Below are positions 17,508 to 26,885 of a DNA stretch of 64,000 bases, in pieces. The notes beneath the pieces are model-generated. The model was not told where the DNA came from, did not search any database, and was given only the letters and a program-made list of their open reading frames with translations. The DNA comes from Hydrotalea sandarakina (GTDB taxonomy: Bacteria > Bacteroidota > Bacteroidia > Chitinophagales > Chitinophagaceae). Location: assembly GCF_003254115.1 (NCBI RefSeq), contig NZ_QKZV01000001.1, forward strand, positions 124,001 through 188,000, read 5' to 3'. The position numbers were made by a program, and so were the translations under genes. Within the stretch, counting starts at the first letter, position 1; each line of letters opens with the position of its first letter.

Positions 17508-18035
17508 ATGCATACAGACGAACGTTACCCCATTGGTAAATATGAGCCGAAGCCGTTTTCAGAGGAACAAAAGCAAGAGTGGCTAAAGGCAATTGCACAA
17601 TTACCGGAAGAATTAGAAATAGAGGTTCAGCATTTAGATGCAGCGCAATTGAATACACCCTATAGGGAAGGAGGATGGACAGTGCAACAACTCATTCATC
17701 ATATGGCCGATAGCCATATGAATGCTTATATCCGATTTAAATTGGGGTTAACGGAAAACAAACCTACCATAAAACCATACAATGAAAAAGCATGGGCGCT
17801 ATTACCCGACAATGATACTGTTCCCATTAATGTATCATTAACACTGCTGCATGCTTTGCACAAACGTTGGCATGCCACCATGAAGGATTTATCGCAGGCT
17901 GATTTTGAAAAAACAGTTATTCATCCTGAACAAGGACGCGAATTAAGTTTATGGTTATTATTAGGCTTATATGCATGGCATGGTAAACACCATAAGGCAC
18001 ACATACAGGCTTTGAAAGATAAAATGAATTGGTAA
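17508..18035 (+). CDS. YfiT/BstA-like DinB-superfamily protein (putative metal hydrolase or bacillithiol transferase)
   Basis: A 175-residue four-helix DinB/YfiT-fold protein. The metal-binding histidines appear as HHMADSH (about residues 63-69) and in WHGKHHKAHI (about 158-167), with the family start YPIGKYEP and the GGWTVQQLIHH helix. B. subtilis YfiT/BstA-type members are metal-dependent thiol transferases using bacillithiol. The presence of a YpdA-type reductase at 54.3 kb supports that cofactor here, but the biosynthetic genes are not in the window. The stop shares TAATG with the Nudix gene start. Confidence 0.85.
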   Translation: MHTDERYPIGKYEPKPFSEEQKQEWLKAIAQLPEELEIEVQHLDAAQLNTPYREGGWTVQQLIHHMADSHMNAYIRFKLGLTENKPTIKPYNEKAWALLPDNDTVPINVSLTLLHALHKRWHATMKDLSQADFEKTVIHPEQGRELSLWLLLGLYAWHGKHHKAHIQALKDKMNW

Positions 18036-18595
18036 TGCAAAGAGATTTAACGTGGACTACTTTAGCCAGTAGTTATTTATTGAAAGATACTTGGGCTACT
18101 ATACGAAAAGATACCTGCCTATTGCCCAATGGAAAAGTAATTGATCCATTTTATGTGTATGAATTTCCCGATTGGGTTACAGCATTTGCCATTACTAAAG
18201 ATGGGAAAGTATTATTAGAACGACAATATCGGCATGCTTTAGGCCGAACAGATATTGAAACGCCGGGAGGATGTATGGATCATAGTGATGCATCGCCTGA
18301 AGCTGCATTGCAAAGAGAATTATTGGAAGAAACCGGCTACCGTTTTACTGAATTTCAAAAATTAGGAATTACTTCAGCCAATCCTTCTACCAATAACAAT
18401 ATTATGCATATGTTTTTGGCAACGGGCGGTGAAAAAGTGGCTGAGCAAAATTTTGATCCCGGTGAAGATTTGGAAATTTTATTGGCCAGTATTGATGAGG
18501 TAAAGCAATTTGTTCGTGAAAATAAAATTATACAAAGTATGCATGTTACTTGCATTTTGTTGGCATTGGAAAAATTAGGTGAATTGCATTTTTAA
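18035..18595 (+). CDS. Nudix hydrolase
   Basis: A 186-residue Nudix-fold pyrophosphatase, possibly ADP-ribose-pyrophosphatase-like. The Nudix box is GGCMDHSDASPEAALQ followed by RELLEETGY; it is one residue longer than the classical G-x5-E-x7-REUxEExGU pattern and has Asp-Ala where the first Glu is usual, but the metal-binding REllEE core is intact. ATG 18035 overlaps the previous stop (TAATG); an upstream in-frame TTG at 18029 is less likely. The substrate is not identifiable. The 3' end overlaps convergent folC by 4 bp. Confidence 0.88.
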   Translation: MQRDLTWTTLASSYLLKDTWATIRKDTCLLPNGKVIDPFYVYEFPDWVTAFAITKDGKVLLERQYRHALGRTDIETPGGCMDHSDASPEAALQRELLEETGYRFTEFQKLGITSANPSTNNNIMHMFLATGGEKVAEQNFDPGEDLEILLASIDEVKQFVRENKIIQSMHVTCILLALEKLGELHF

Positions 18596-19887
18596 TGAAT
18601 GGGTTCTATTTCTGCAATTAAAAAAACGCTACCGCAAACAACAATTAAATCATCATTTAAAGCCATTTGCATAGCCGCTTTTAAAGCAGCATTTACATCA
18701 TCATACGTGTTGCCTATTAAACAATAATCCTTCGCTATTTCGGTTAATTCAGTGGCATTCAATGCCCTTGGAATATTTGCTTGCGTAAAATAATATTGGG
18801 CATTAGTAGGTAATAATGATAAAACCAATTGTGGGTCTTTATCTTTTACCATTCCAAATACTATGTGTAATTGCCGGTATTTGCAAAGTTTAATTTGATG
18901 TAATAATTGGGTTATTCCTGCTTCATTATGGGCAACATCTGCAATAACGGTGGGGGATTGGTGTAATAATTCCCAGCGTCCATGTAATCCTGTTAGACTT
19001 TTAGCATTTGCTAACCCTTCAATTATTGCATTGTCGGATAATTGCCATCCTTGCTGTTTTAATTGGTTTACTGCCGTTAAAATTGTAATTAAATTATTGA
19101 GTTGATAAATACCTGGTAAATCAAGCTGATAAGCATGTATTTCGCCATTTTTATTATTTAGCAATTTTACCATTAGGGTAGTAAAGGTTTGTTGATATTC
19201 TAATACTGAAAAAGCTTGTTGTGCATAATAGATAGGAGCATTTTTTTGTGATGCGGCATTTTCAAAAACAGGTTTTGTTTCATCAATCACTTCGCCTATT
19301 ACAACAGGAATATGCTGTTTAATAATTCCTGCTTTTTCACCGGCTATGGCTTCCAAAGTATTACCCAGCAAATTCATATGGTCCCACCCAATGTTAGTGA
19401 TAATAGATAGTTCCGGCGTAATAATGTTGGTACTATCTAAACGGCCACCCAAACCTGTTTCAATAACAGCTACATCCACATGCGCTTCTGCAAAATAGCT
19501 AAAAGCCATTGCCACCGTAATCTCAAAAAAAGAAGGTTGAATTTCTGCAATGGCAGGTTTCATTTTTTCAACAAAATCAATAATAAAATCTTCCGTACAT
19601 AATTCCCCGTTTATTTTAATGCGTTCTCTGAAATCTTTTAAATGCGGTGATGTATATAATCCGGTTTTATAGCCGGCTTTTTGTAAAATTGCCGCAAGCA
19701 TATGGCTGGTACTTCCTTTACCATTGGTGCCGGCAATATGAATAGATTTAAATTGTTGCTGTGGGTTTCCTAATTTATTGCAGAGTAAAAGGGTATTGGT
19801 TAAATCTTTTTTATAGGCTGATGCACCTTGCCTGCTAAACATGGGCAAATGTTCATACAGATAAGTTAATGTTTCCGAATAGTTCAT
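18592..19887 (-). CDS. folC: Bifunctional folylpolyglutamate/dihydrofolate synthase FolC
   Basis: A 431-residue Mur-ligase-family enzyme that adds glutamate to dihydropteroate and to folates. The ATP-binding loop is GTNGKGST (about residues 52-59), followed by TSPHLKDFRERI and the ETGLGGRLDSTN segment near residue 143 that carries the folate/metal site; ITNIGWDHMNLLG is the central-domain motif. The gene starts 11 bp after the end of the TonB-like gene and is probably co-transcribed with it. Confidence 0.95.
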   Translation of the reverse strand: MNYSETLTYLYEHLPMFSRQGASAYKKDLTNTLLLCNKLGNPQQQFKSIHIAGTNGKGSTSHMLAAILQKAGYKTGLYTSPHLKDFRERIKINGELCTEDFIIDFVEKMKPAIAEIQPSFFEITVAMAFSYFAEAHVDVAVIETGLGGRLDSTNIITPELSIITNIGWDHMNLLGNTLEAIAGEKAGIIKQHIPVVIGEVIDETKPVFENAASQKNAPIYYAQQAFSVLEYQQTFTTLMVKLLNNKNGEIHAYQLDLPGIYQLNNLITILTAVNQLKQQGWQLSDNAIIEGLANAKSLTGLHGRWELLHQSPTVIADVAHNEAGITQLLHQIKLCKYRQLHIVFGMVKDKDPQLVLSLLPTNAQYYFTQANIPRALNATELTEIAKDYCLIGNTYDDVNAALKAAMQMALNDDLIVVCGSVFLIAEIEPIH

Positions 19888-19898
19888 GAGTTAAAAAA

Positions 19899-20792
19899 TT
19901 AGCCATTCAGTTTAAAACTAAATACAATAGTACCGGTTTGGTTATCTACATCACCCGCATTTAGTTTTAATAATTTGGCTTTCCGTAAAGCAATATTTCT
20001 AATGTTTTGATTGGTAGTAGTGGTACCTCGTGGATTTATACTGGCCTGAATAACTTCGCCTAATTTATTCACAGTAATATCAACGGCAACTTTTGCAGGC
20101 TCATTAAAATCATCTTCAAAGCTGGGCAGCTTAGTAAAAAGCCTGCCTGTTAAGCCATTTCTTATACTTACACCACTGGTTCCTGTTCCGCCATTACCTG
20201 TATAGCTGTCGCTATTAGGGTTGCCATTGGGTTTGCCCTGATCGCCTTTTCCTCCCGCAATTCCCTGATTAAAAACTCCGTTGTATGAATCTGCCCCATT
20301 ACCGCTTGATGTAGTTGAAGTTCCACCTTGAAATAATGCCTTGGGCTTAGGTGGAGCAGGGGTAGGTTTTATTACATTATTGTCATTGGTTTTTGGATGA
20401 ATTACCGTTGGATTATGGTTTAAAGGTTTTTTGGGGTTCACTTTTTTTTCTAATGTGCCTACAGCTTCATCATTTTCGCCCGTTACTTCGTTGGCTAAAA
20501 CATCGGGGGTAGATTGTATTTGTTTTGAAGGGGGCGGCGTTGCGAGTTTAGTGTCTTGTTCTACAGACGGATTACCTTGCATTTGCGGTGCAACATCACC
20601 CAAACCGGTTTCACTGTTGCCTAAATTTACTTCAATACCTGTGTCGGTGGCAGGTTGTGGTATTTGTGGCAGCGACCATTTTAAAAAAAAGAATACCAAA
20701 AATATGCCTGCACAAATTATAACAGTATATAAGGCTGCTTTTTTGTTTTTTTCTAATTCAAAGTTTTGATACACCATTTCAGCATTATTCAT
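19899..20792 (-). CDS. TonB-like energy-transducing protein
   Basis: A 297-residue protein with a single N-terminal membrane helix (about residues 21-40), a long Pro/Asn/Gly/Thr-rich periplasmic linker (about 45-215), and a C-terminal alpha/beta domain of about 80 residues (VAVDITVNKLGEVIQASINPRG) resembling the TonB/TolA C-terminus. It may couple the proton gradient to outer-membrane receptors such as the one at 49.6-52.5 kb. ExbB and ExbD are not adjacent; divergent yqaE lies upstream and folC downstream. A second ATG at 20777 is possible because an exact -7 box (TAACTTTG on the minus strand, 20801-20794) almost touches the first ATG. Confidence 0.75.
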   Translation of the reverse strand: MNNAEMVYQNFELEKNKKAALYTVIICAGIFLVFFFLKWSLPQIPQPATDTGIEVNLGNSETGLGDVAPQMQGNPSVEQDTKLATPPPSKQIQSTPDVLANEVTGENDEAVGTLEKKVNPKKPLNHNPTVIHPKTNDNNVIKPTPAPPKPKALFQGGTSTTSSGNGADSYNGVFNQGIAGGKGDQGKPNGNPNSDSYTGNGGTGTSGVSIRNGLTGRLFTKLPSFEDDFNEPAKVAVDITVNKLGEVIQASINPRGTTTTNQNIRNIALRKAKLLKLNAGDVDNQTGTIVFSFKLNG

Positions 20793-21006
20793 ACAAAGTT
20801 ATCTTATTTTTTAAGCGATGACCGCATGTTGAAAATTACTGTTGGAACGTTTTATTTAGCACATGTATTGTGTTAAAGGTTCTTGAATTATTCGGGTTCC
20901 AATGATTTACTTGAATTATAAGGATAAAATAATGTTGCAATTCAATAAAAGCAATTAATTTACACAGTAATACTAACTAAACATTAACAATTAAAATTTT
21001 TTGTTT

Positions 21007-21441
21007 ATGATGCGAAAATTACTTGGCTTACTGCCTTTATTTTATTTACTGTTACTTCCAGCCATTACACAAGCAGCCAGTTTACCCATGTTACCCGGAA
21101 AAAATGCTGCTGATTCTGCTGGCAAAGGAGGTGCAACTTTGAATTCTGCTGTTTTAAAAAATGCGTTAGCAGAGTTCAAAAGCTTATCACGAAAAGAAAA
21201 AAAATTTCGTATTAAAGAATCAAAAGCGTTATTGAAAGAATATAAGGCTCAAAAAAAAGCCGGCACTTCAACTGATACCAATACATTGTTATTAGTTATT
21301 TTGGCTATATTATTGCCACCCTTGGCTGTTTATTTGCATGAAAATGCCATTAATACTAAGTTTTGGATTGACTTATTACTGACACTTCTGTTTTTCTTGC
21401 CCGGTATTATATATGCCTTAATTGTTATATTAGGGGGTTAG
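21007..21441 (+). CDS. YqaE/Pmp3-family membrane protein with signal peptide
   Basis: A 144-residue protein: signal peptide (LLGLLPLFYLLLLPAITQAAS), a Lys-rich helical stretch (about 55-85), and a C-terminal Pmp3/UPF0057 domain with two membrane helices (LVILAILLPPLAVYLHENAI and the helix after WIDLLL). Yeast Pmp3 affects membrane potential and salt tolerance; in Bacteroidota the longer two-part form is common and uncharacterised. ATG 21007 and ATG 21010 are both usable; the frame is also open from a TTG at 21001. It is divergent from the TonB-like gene. Confidence 0.82.
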   Translation: MMRKLLGLLPLFYLLLLPAITQAASLPMLPGKNAADSAGKGGATLNSAVLKNALAEFKSLSRKEKKFRIKESKALLKEYKAQKKAGTSTDTNTLLLVILAILLPPLAVYLHENAINTKFWIDLLLTLLFFLPGIIYALIVILGG

Positions 21442-21589
21442 TTGAAAGATACACTTGCAATGAAAACTTTATGTTATTGTTTCAATTGTTAGCAATAGTT
21501 TTTGGGAGCAGTAGAATCTTCTTTGCATTCATGCCATTTTAATGCATAAAAATTTACTTAACCGAAAAAATAGGGCTGATGGTAAAATT

Positions 21590-21623
21590 TTTGTGAATTG
21601 GGTAATATCTTCCTTTAATTTTG
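21590..21623 (+). promoter_or_regulatory. Promoter for the arginine decarboxylase gene
   Basis: TTTG (21590-21593), 22-bp spacer, TAATTTTG (21616-21623), then about 40 nt to ATG 21668. Both elements match the Bacteroidota promoter pattern. Confidence 0.55.
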
Positions 21624-21667
21624 CACCTTATTATTATTTTTTCATTCCTTAAAACCAAGGTTCTTCA

Positions 21668-23098
21668 ATGAACAATACCTATACCTCGCTGGTTGAGCAA
21701 ACATTTCATTTTCCCCAGGAAGGATTTAATTTGAATGATGACGGATACTTAAGTTTTAACGGACTAAATTTAAAAGCCTTAATTGACAAATATGGTACGC
21801 CAATGAAGCTTACCTATTTACCCAAAATAGGTATGCAAATTAATAAGGCAAAATCTATGTTTCATTCCGCTTTTAAGAAGCATAAGTATGAGGGGGAATA
21901 TTTTTACTGTTATTGCACTAAAAGCTCACATTTTTCATTCATTGTTGAAGAGGCCTTAAAGCACAATATTAACCTTGAAACTTCATATGCCTACGATATT
22001 GAAATTATCAATCAACTGTATAAACGTAGGAAAATTAATAAAGATATATTTATTATTTGTAATGGTTATAAACAGAAAGCTTACACCAGTAGAATTGCTA
22101 AGCTGATCAATTCCGGATTTAAAAATGTAATTCCGGTATTGGATAATAAAGAAGAATTGCAAGCTTATAAAAGAAGTGTAAAAGAACCATTTAAACTAGG
22201 AATTAGGGTAGCGGCAGAAGAAGAACCTTCATTTCCGTTTTATACATCGCGCTTGGGGATGCGTGCAAAGGATATTTTAGAGTTTTATGTTGATGAAATT
22301 GAAGGATTTGAAGATAAGTTTCAACTGAAAATGCTTCATATTTTTTTAAATAAAGGCATTAAAGATGACATTTATTATTGGAGTGAGTTGAACAAAATTA
22401 TTAACCTGTACTGTCAATTAAAGAAAATTTGTCCGGAATTAGATTCTATAAATATTGGTGGCGGATTCCCCATAAAACATTCATTAGGATTTGAATATGA
22501 TTATCAATTCATGATTAATGAAATTGTTGCCAACATAAAAAAAGCTTGCAAAAAAGCCAAAGTTCCAATGCCTAATATTTATACGGAATTTGGAAGTTTT
22601 ACCGTAGGTGAAAGCATGGCACATATTTATAGTGTTACCGGTCAAAAAATTCAAAATGATCGTGAGTGTTGGTACATGATTGATTCTTCTTTTATTACAA
22701 CATTACCTGATACCTGGGGAATAGGTGAAAAGTTTTTAATGTTACCCATTAATAAATGGGAAAATGAATACCATAGGGTAGTGTTGGGCGGTATTACTTG
22801 CGATAGCCATGATTATTATGATAGTGAAGAGCATATTAATGAGGTGTTTTTACCCAAATTAACATCGCCCGATAAGGAAAATGAGCAAAGCAATAAGGAG
22901 CCTTTGTATGTTGGATTTTTTCACACAGGTGCATATCAAGATCAAATTAGCGGATATGGCGGTATTAAGCATTGTTTAATTCCTTCGCCAAAGCATGTTA
23001 TTGTTGAATATGATAAGAACGGGAAATTAATTGATTGGTTGTATGCCAAAGAACAATCTGCACAAAGCATGTTGAAGATATTAGGTTATTTACGTTAG
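21668..23098 (+). CDS. speA: Arginine decarboxylase, PLP fold III
   Basis: A 476-residue alanine-racemase-fold decarboxylase that makes agmatine, the first polyamine precursor. The PLP lysine is expected in YCYCTKSSHF (about residue 79); the phosphate-binding loop is NIGGGFPIKH (about 257-266); and the catalytic Cys region GGITCDSHDYYD is near residue 375. This short form lacks the extra helical insertion of E. coli SpeA and is the type usual in Bacteroidota. Specificity for arginine over ornithine or carboxynorspermidine is inferred from overall resemblance. A hairpin terminator follows. Confidence 0.88.
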   Translation: MNNTYTSLVEQTFHFPQEGFNLNDDGYLSFNGLNLKALIDKYGTPMKLTYLPKIGMQINKAKSMFHSAFKKHKYEGEYFYCYCTKSSHFSFIVEEALKHNINLETSYAYDIEIINQLYKRRKINKDIFIICNGYKQKAYTSRIAKLINSGFKNVIPVLDNKEELQAYKRSVKEPFKLGIRVAAEEEPSFPFYTSRLGMRAKDILEFYVDEIEGFEDKFQLKMLHIFLNKGIKDDIYYWSELNKIINLYCQLKKICPELDSINIGGGFPIKHSLGFEYDYQFMINEIVANIKKACKKAKVPMPNIYTEFGSFTVGESMAHIYSVTGQKIQNDRECWYMIDSSFITTLPDTWGIGEKFLMLPINKWENEYHRVVLGGITCDSHDYYDSEEHINEVFLPKLTSPDKENEQSNKEPLYVGFFHTGAYQDQISGYGGIKHCLIPSPKHVIVEYDKNGKLIDWLYAKEQSAQSMLKILGYLR

Positions 23099-23129
23099 TA
23101 TATACCCCCATGCAAAAACCAAAACAACA

Positions 23130-23160
23130 GGCCGTCTGAACCAACAGGCGGCTTTAGTTT
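23130..23160 (+). terminator. Terminator between convergent arginine decarboxylase and OstA-like genes
   Basis: Stem GCCGTCTG (23131-23138) with CAGGCGGC (23145-23152), 8 bp including one G-U pair, 6-nt loop, followed by TTTAGTTT. On the minus strand the other arm is followed by a T-rich tract, so it probably serves both genes. Confidence 0.75.
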
Positions 23161-23161
23161 A

Positions 23162-24802
23162 TTACTCCAAATCAGAAAATACAGCATATTTATTTTTGGG
23201 TCTTAAATTATCCTGCCATTTAAAGCCTCTAACTTTCAAGCTTTCCGGATTGGCTTGTTTCATTGGGCTCATTACCCCTTTCAAATCGTTAATAAATAAT
23301 ACTTTTTGTATTTCTCCATCTTTAAAGTAAGCATCAATTACACTGCAGGTTGATTGATTTACGCCTATGAATTTGTGATTTTCATCTTCTACAAAATAAA
23401 TATTATCGGCCGGGGTACCTCGGGTATGTATATAATTTATTTTACCATCATTAAAAAATGCATGAGTACTATTACCACGCACCTGATTGTAATAATTATT
23501 ACCGGCTTTACTTATGGTAAGTGCATTTTCAAATACAGATAATTCTTTGGGTTTTTTATTAGCTAAGAACAAATAAATGGTATCACCTGAAATTTGATTT
23601 TCGTTTGACCAAACAATAGGATGGGTAAATAGTCGGAAGGCAGAATCAAATTGTGTATAAAACAAACTGTCACCAACAGCTTGCAATGAGTCTGAAAATA
23701 TTTTTACATGATGATATGCTTCAATAAAACGATTATTGCTGGTATCTTTTGCAATTTGTGCACTATCAATTAATAATCTTTCCGCAGCACCCAATGAGTC
23801 TCTGATAACCGGAACCGGCCTGGTTTTAATTAATGTAGAAAGTTTGCCCGAACGCAAAGTGTCGGCGCCAACATAAATGCTGTCTTTTTCTTGCTTTATT
23901 AATAAAATAGGTTGCTCGGTAGCTAAAAATGCATCTTCTTTGCGGTTGGTTTTTATTTTATTGGCAATTATGTCGTAACCACCGGTTGAATCTTTGCTTC
24001 TATAAACTGCATTGCCCTGAAATTCACCAATTCCTGTACTGTCATTAAAAGCCATGTAATCTGCCGTAAAAGTGTAAGTGCTATCGTCAATAAATGGGCG
24101 CTTGGAAAAATTAGCTACTTTGTTTTTTAAATCATAGTAACCATCGGTTACCAATATGGTACGGTTGCCGTTAATAATTTTAGAAGGGGAAATAAAAGTA
24201 GTAATGTTGGTATTAATGTTATATAAAAGAGTGTCGGTATAAATTTTATATTCCGGGTCAATTAATACTACATTTTTTTTGAATATAACATCGCGGGTAT
24301 CACCATAATAGGTACCTTCTTTACTGGTTAACACTGATTGGCCATTTACCAATTTGCCACCATTAACGTATTTTCCTATTTTAATTTGTGTATCGTATTC
24401 CAAATCGTTGGTGGTTAATACCCCTTTTCCATCGGTAAGTTTTACTTTGTTTTTGAGAAATGCCTTTTTTTCTTTGCCCAAATATTTTAAATATTGTGAA
24501 TAAGTTTGAACGCTGTCAGCATCATTAATATGAACGTTGCCAAAGGCTTCCAAAATATTGAGCTTTTGGTTTAAAACAATACTATCTGCATAAAAAAGCG
24601 TTCGGTTTTGTTGTACCTCAGCATGCCCCACTAATGCAATGAATTGTCCGGCAGTATCTTTATTTTGAAAGTTGTAAGTATCTGCATGAATTATGGTAAT
24701 GGTTTTTTTACCCGTTGTATCGTTAGTATTATTGGCTTGTGACCATAATTTTCCGGATAACAATAAACCAAGCAATAATGCACAAATTTTAATACAATGC
24801 AT
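23162..24802 (-). CDS. OstA-like protein (LptA/LptD N-domain family)
   Basis: A 546-residue exported protein with signal peptide (IKICALLLGLLLSGKLWSQ from ATG 24802; ATG 24835 overlaps the MCE gene and is less likely). The mature part is built of repeating OstA-type beta-jellyroll elements, each with a pattern such as LEAFGNVHINDAD, GVLTTNDLEYD and GEFQGNAVYRSKD. Such proteins bind the lipid part of LPS and bridge the periplasm. It starts 4 bp after the MCE gene's stop, in an operon amidase-MCE-OstA-like, opposite to lptD, which fits a role in LPS delivery to the barrel. Confidence 0.88.
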   Translation of the reverse strand: MHCIKICALLLGLLLSGKLWSQANNTNDTTGKKTITIIHADTYNFQNKDTAGQFIALVGHAEVQQNRTLFYADSIVLNQKLNILEAFGNVHINDADSVQTYSQYLKYLGKEKKAFLKNKVKLTDGKGVLTTNDLEYDTQIKIGKYVNGGKLVNGQSVLTSKEGTYYGDTRDVIFKKNVVLIDPEYKIYTDTLLYNINTNITTFISPSKIINGNRTILVTDGYYDLKNKVANFSKRPFIDDSTYTFTADYMAFNDSTGIGEFQGNAVYRSKDSTGGYDIIANKIKTNRKEDAFLATEQPILLIKQEKDSIYVGADTLRSGKLSTLIKTRPVPVIRDSLGAAERLLIDSAQIAKDTSNNRFIEAYHHVKIFSDSLQAVGDSLFYTQFDSAFRLFTHPIVWSNENQISGDTIYLFLANKKPKELSVFENALTISKAGNNYYNQVRGNSTHAFFNDGKINYIHTRGTPADNIYFVEDENHKFIGVNQSTCSVIDAYFKDGEIQKVLFINDLKGVMSPMKQANPESLKVRGFKWQDNLRPKNKYAVFSDLE

Positions 24803-24806
24803 GTTG

Positions 24807-25817
24807 TTATTTGTGTTGTTGAGCACTGGTATCATTTAGAGGTGCCATTAGCGGACCGGATTTATCTTTTCGGCCAAAAACAGAGATGTTTACATAACGT
24901 TTAGGGTGCGTTCTTAAATCATCCAATAATATGTTTGCACTTCTTACTGTATTATTCAAATTATTGTATAATTTTTTATCATTTAACAGTAGCCCCAACG
25001 AACCATCGCCAGAATTTATTTTGGCTAATACATTATTCAGGTTAGTAACGGTAGTTTTTAATTCTGTAATGGTTCCTTTCATATCTGCATCGGCCAGTTG
25101 GCGGGTAGTTGCTTCTACATTGCTGAGGGATTGTGAAATTTTATTGTTGTTATCACTTAAATTTTTAGTGAAACTGTTTACATTATTCATGGTTTGCACA
25201 ATAGCCCCATTTTGCTGGTCTAACATTTTTTGGAGAGAGGCGGATGATGCTACCAAACTGGCTGTTGTTTCATTAATGTTGGCAATAACTTGCTGCAAAT
25301 TATGTTTTGTATGGGGGTCGAAAATGCTGTTTACATTTTTCAATACACTATCTAATGAATGAAGGGTAGTATTCAGTTGTGCGCTAATAGGTTCAATTTT
25401 ATTGCTTAATTGTCCCAACAATCCGGGATTGGAATTGGTGAGCAAAGTGTCGCCAGATTTTAAATAATTGGTACTGTTGCCCAGCTGTATATCAATACTG
25501 GGTGTGCCCAAAAAACCTTCTCTTATGTAGGCTACTGAGTTAGAAGGAATATTATAGTTACTTTTCAGTTTAATAGCAATAACAATGTTTTTTAAATTTT
25601 TATCGGCATTCTCAATGTCAAACACACTGCCAATTTGATATCCATTGATATATACAGGATTGGATACCATTATGCCTTTAGCATTAGGGTATTTGGCATA
25701 TAAAAAATTACCTGTTTTAAAAACACTTCTTCCCTTCAAATAATTAAATCCTAATATTAACAAGGTAATGGCAATGGCCGTTAATGCTCCTACTTTTGTT
25801 TCGTTGGAAATCTTCAT
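24807..25817 (-). CDS. MCE-family lipid transport protein (MlaD-like)
   Basis: A 336-residue protein with an N-terminal membrane helix (about residues 10-27), one MCE domain (about 37-115, ANAKGIMVSNPVYINGYQIG) and a long helical, Asn/Ser-rich region (about 130-290) likely to form a coiled coil. MCE proteins assemble as hexameric rings that move lipids between the inner and outer membranes. No MlaE/MlaF permease or ATPase is adjacent. It lies between the amidase (51 bp upstream) and the OstA-like gene. An exact -7 box TAGATTTG ends 5 bp before its ATG. Confidence 0.9.
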   Translation of the reverse strand: MKISNETKVGALTAIAITLLILGFNYLKGRSVFKTGNFLYAKYPNAKGIMVSNPVYINGYQIGSVFDIENADKNLKNIVIAIKLKSNYNIPSNSVAYIREGFLGTPSIDIQLGNSTNYLKSGDTLLTNSNPGLLGQLSNKIEPISAQLNTTLHSLDSVLKNVNSIFDPHTKHNLQQVIANINETTASLVASSASLQKMLDQQNGAIVQTMNNVNSFTKNLSDNNNKISQSLSNVEATTRQLADADMKGTITELKTTVTNLNNVLAKINSGDGSLGLLLNDKKLYNNLNNTVRSANILLDDLRTHPKRYVNISVFGRKDKSGPLMAPLNDTSAQQHK

Positions 25818-25822
25818 AAACG

Positions 25823-25830
25823 CAAATCTA
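25823..25830 (-). promoter_or_regulatory. Possible -7 box for the MCE gene
   Basis: Minus strand TAGATTTG lies 5 bp before the ATG, which would give an almost leaderless mRNA. No TTG is present at the expected -33 distance, so this is tentative; read-through from the amidase gene is an alternative. Confidence 0.3.
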
Positions 25831-25868
25831 AGGGTTATTGAGCAAGCTAAATATAATAAAAAATAATA

Positions 25869-26834
25869 TTATTTTTTATTTTGCGTATTACCGTTTGCCT
25901 GCATCTTATTTTCTAAAGAATATTTGTATCGTTTTACGGCTCGGGTAATGGCTTCGGCAATTTCCTGCTGACCTTTTTCACTGTTTAAATAATCTTCTTC
26001 TTCCGGGTTTGAAATAAATCCGGTTTCTACCAATATAGCCGGCATTGCTACCGCCTGTAATACCCAAATGCCTTTACCACGTTGTTTTGCTTCCCTACTT
26101 ACACGTCCCATTTTTGTAAATTCATCTTCTACGGTTAAAGCCAAGCTTTGGCTTCTTTCGGCATATTGTTGTGTTTTTAATGAATATAGCACAATTTTAG
26201 CAGGGTCATTAGGATCAAAATCTTTCATTTCATTGGCTAAAGTGCTATCCATGTATAATGATTCATTTTCGCGGAGTGCCTTTTCTTTATCATCATTTTT
26301 ATCAACACCCCATATATATGTTTCAGTACCCTTTGCCGGATTGGGTGTAGTATACGTACGATATTGTTTTACTTTTCGGGTATATTTTTTTCCTTTTTTG
26401 TGGTAAGTTTCCGTTTTATAGCCAATAAATTCACTGTGTCTAATGGGATCAACGTAATTGCAGTGAATGGAGATAAATAAATCGCCTTTAGCTTGATTAG
26501 CTTTTGCTGCTTTTACCTTTACGTTATCATAAACATCAGTGGTACGGGTCATATAAACATCAACGTCAGGCATTTGACGATGAATTTCTTTTTCAAGTTT
26601 TAAAGCAATGGCCAACGCAACATCTTTTTCATGCGAATATCTTCCGGAAGCACCATAATCAACACCACCATGCCCGGCATCAATTACAATTCGTTTTAAA
26701 GCCGGTTTGGGACCCGGTTGTTGCGGATTAGTTTGACTAGGATTGGTAAATGATGCTAAAAAAACCAAACACCAAATATTCAATAAACTGACAACTGCAA
26801 CTTTTTTTATCATTCGTTTAAACGTTAAAGGCAT
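25869..26834 (-). CDS. N-acetylmuramoyl-L-alanine amidase (AmiC/LytC type)
   Basis: A 321-residue exported Amidase_3 zinc enzyme that removes stem peptides from peptidoglycan. A signal or anchor segment (VAVVSLLNIWCLVFLASF) is followed by the zinc site: His in DAGHGGVDYGA, the Glu region EKDVALAIALKLEKE, His in SIHCNYVD, and catalytic Glu in ILVETGFISNPEE near residue 280. An insert of about 60 residues between the second and third blocks (around 125-195, KKGKKYTRKVKQYR) is Lys- and Tyr-rich. ATG 26813 is an alternative start. It is the first gene of the operon leading to the MCE and OstA-like genes. Confidence 0.92.
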   Translation of the reverse strand: MPLTFKRMIKKVAVVSLLNIWCLVFLASFTNPSQTNPQQPGPKPALKRIVIDAGHGGVDYGASGRYSHEKDVALAIALKLEKEIHRQMPDVDVYMTRTTDVYDNVKVKAAKANQAKGDLFISIHCNYVDPIRHSEFIGYKTETYHKKGKKYTRKVKQYRTYTTPNPAKGTETYIWGVDKNDDKEKALRENESLYMDSTLANEMKDFDPNDPAKIVLYSLKTQQYAERSQSLALTVEDEFTKMGRVSREAKQRGKGIWVLQAVAMPAILVETGFISNPEEEDYLNSEKGQQEIAEAITRAVKRYKYSLENKMQANGNTQNKK

Positions 26835-26866
26835 TATGCTAATTAAACTATTTAATGTGAAGCACC

Positions 26867-26874
26867 TATTTTTG
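26867..26874 (+). promoter_or_regulatory. Possible -7 box for lptD
   Basis: TATTTTTG matches TAnnTTTG exactly and ends 11 bp before ATG 26886. No clear -33 TTG is present within the 51-bp divergent gap. Confidence 0.35.
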
Positions 26875-26885
26875 CTCCCGTTATT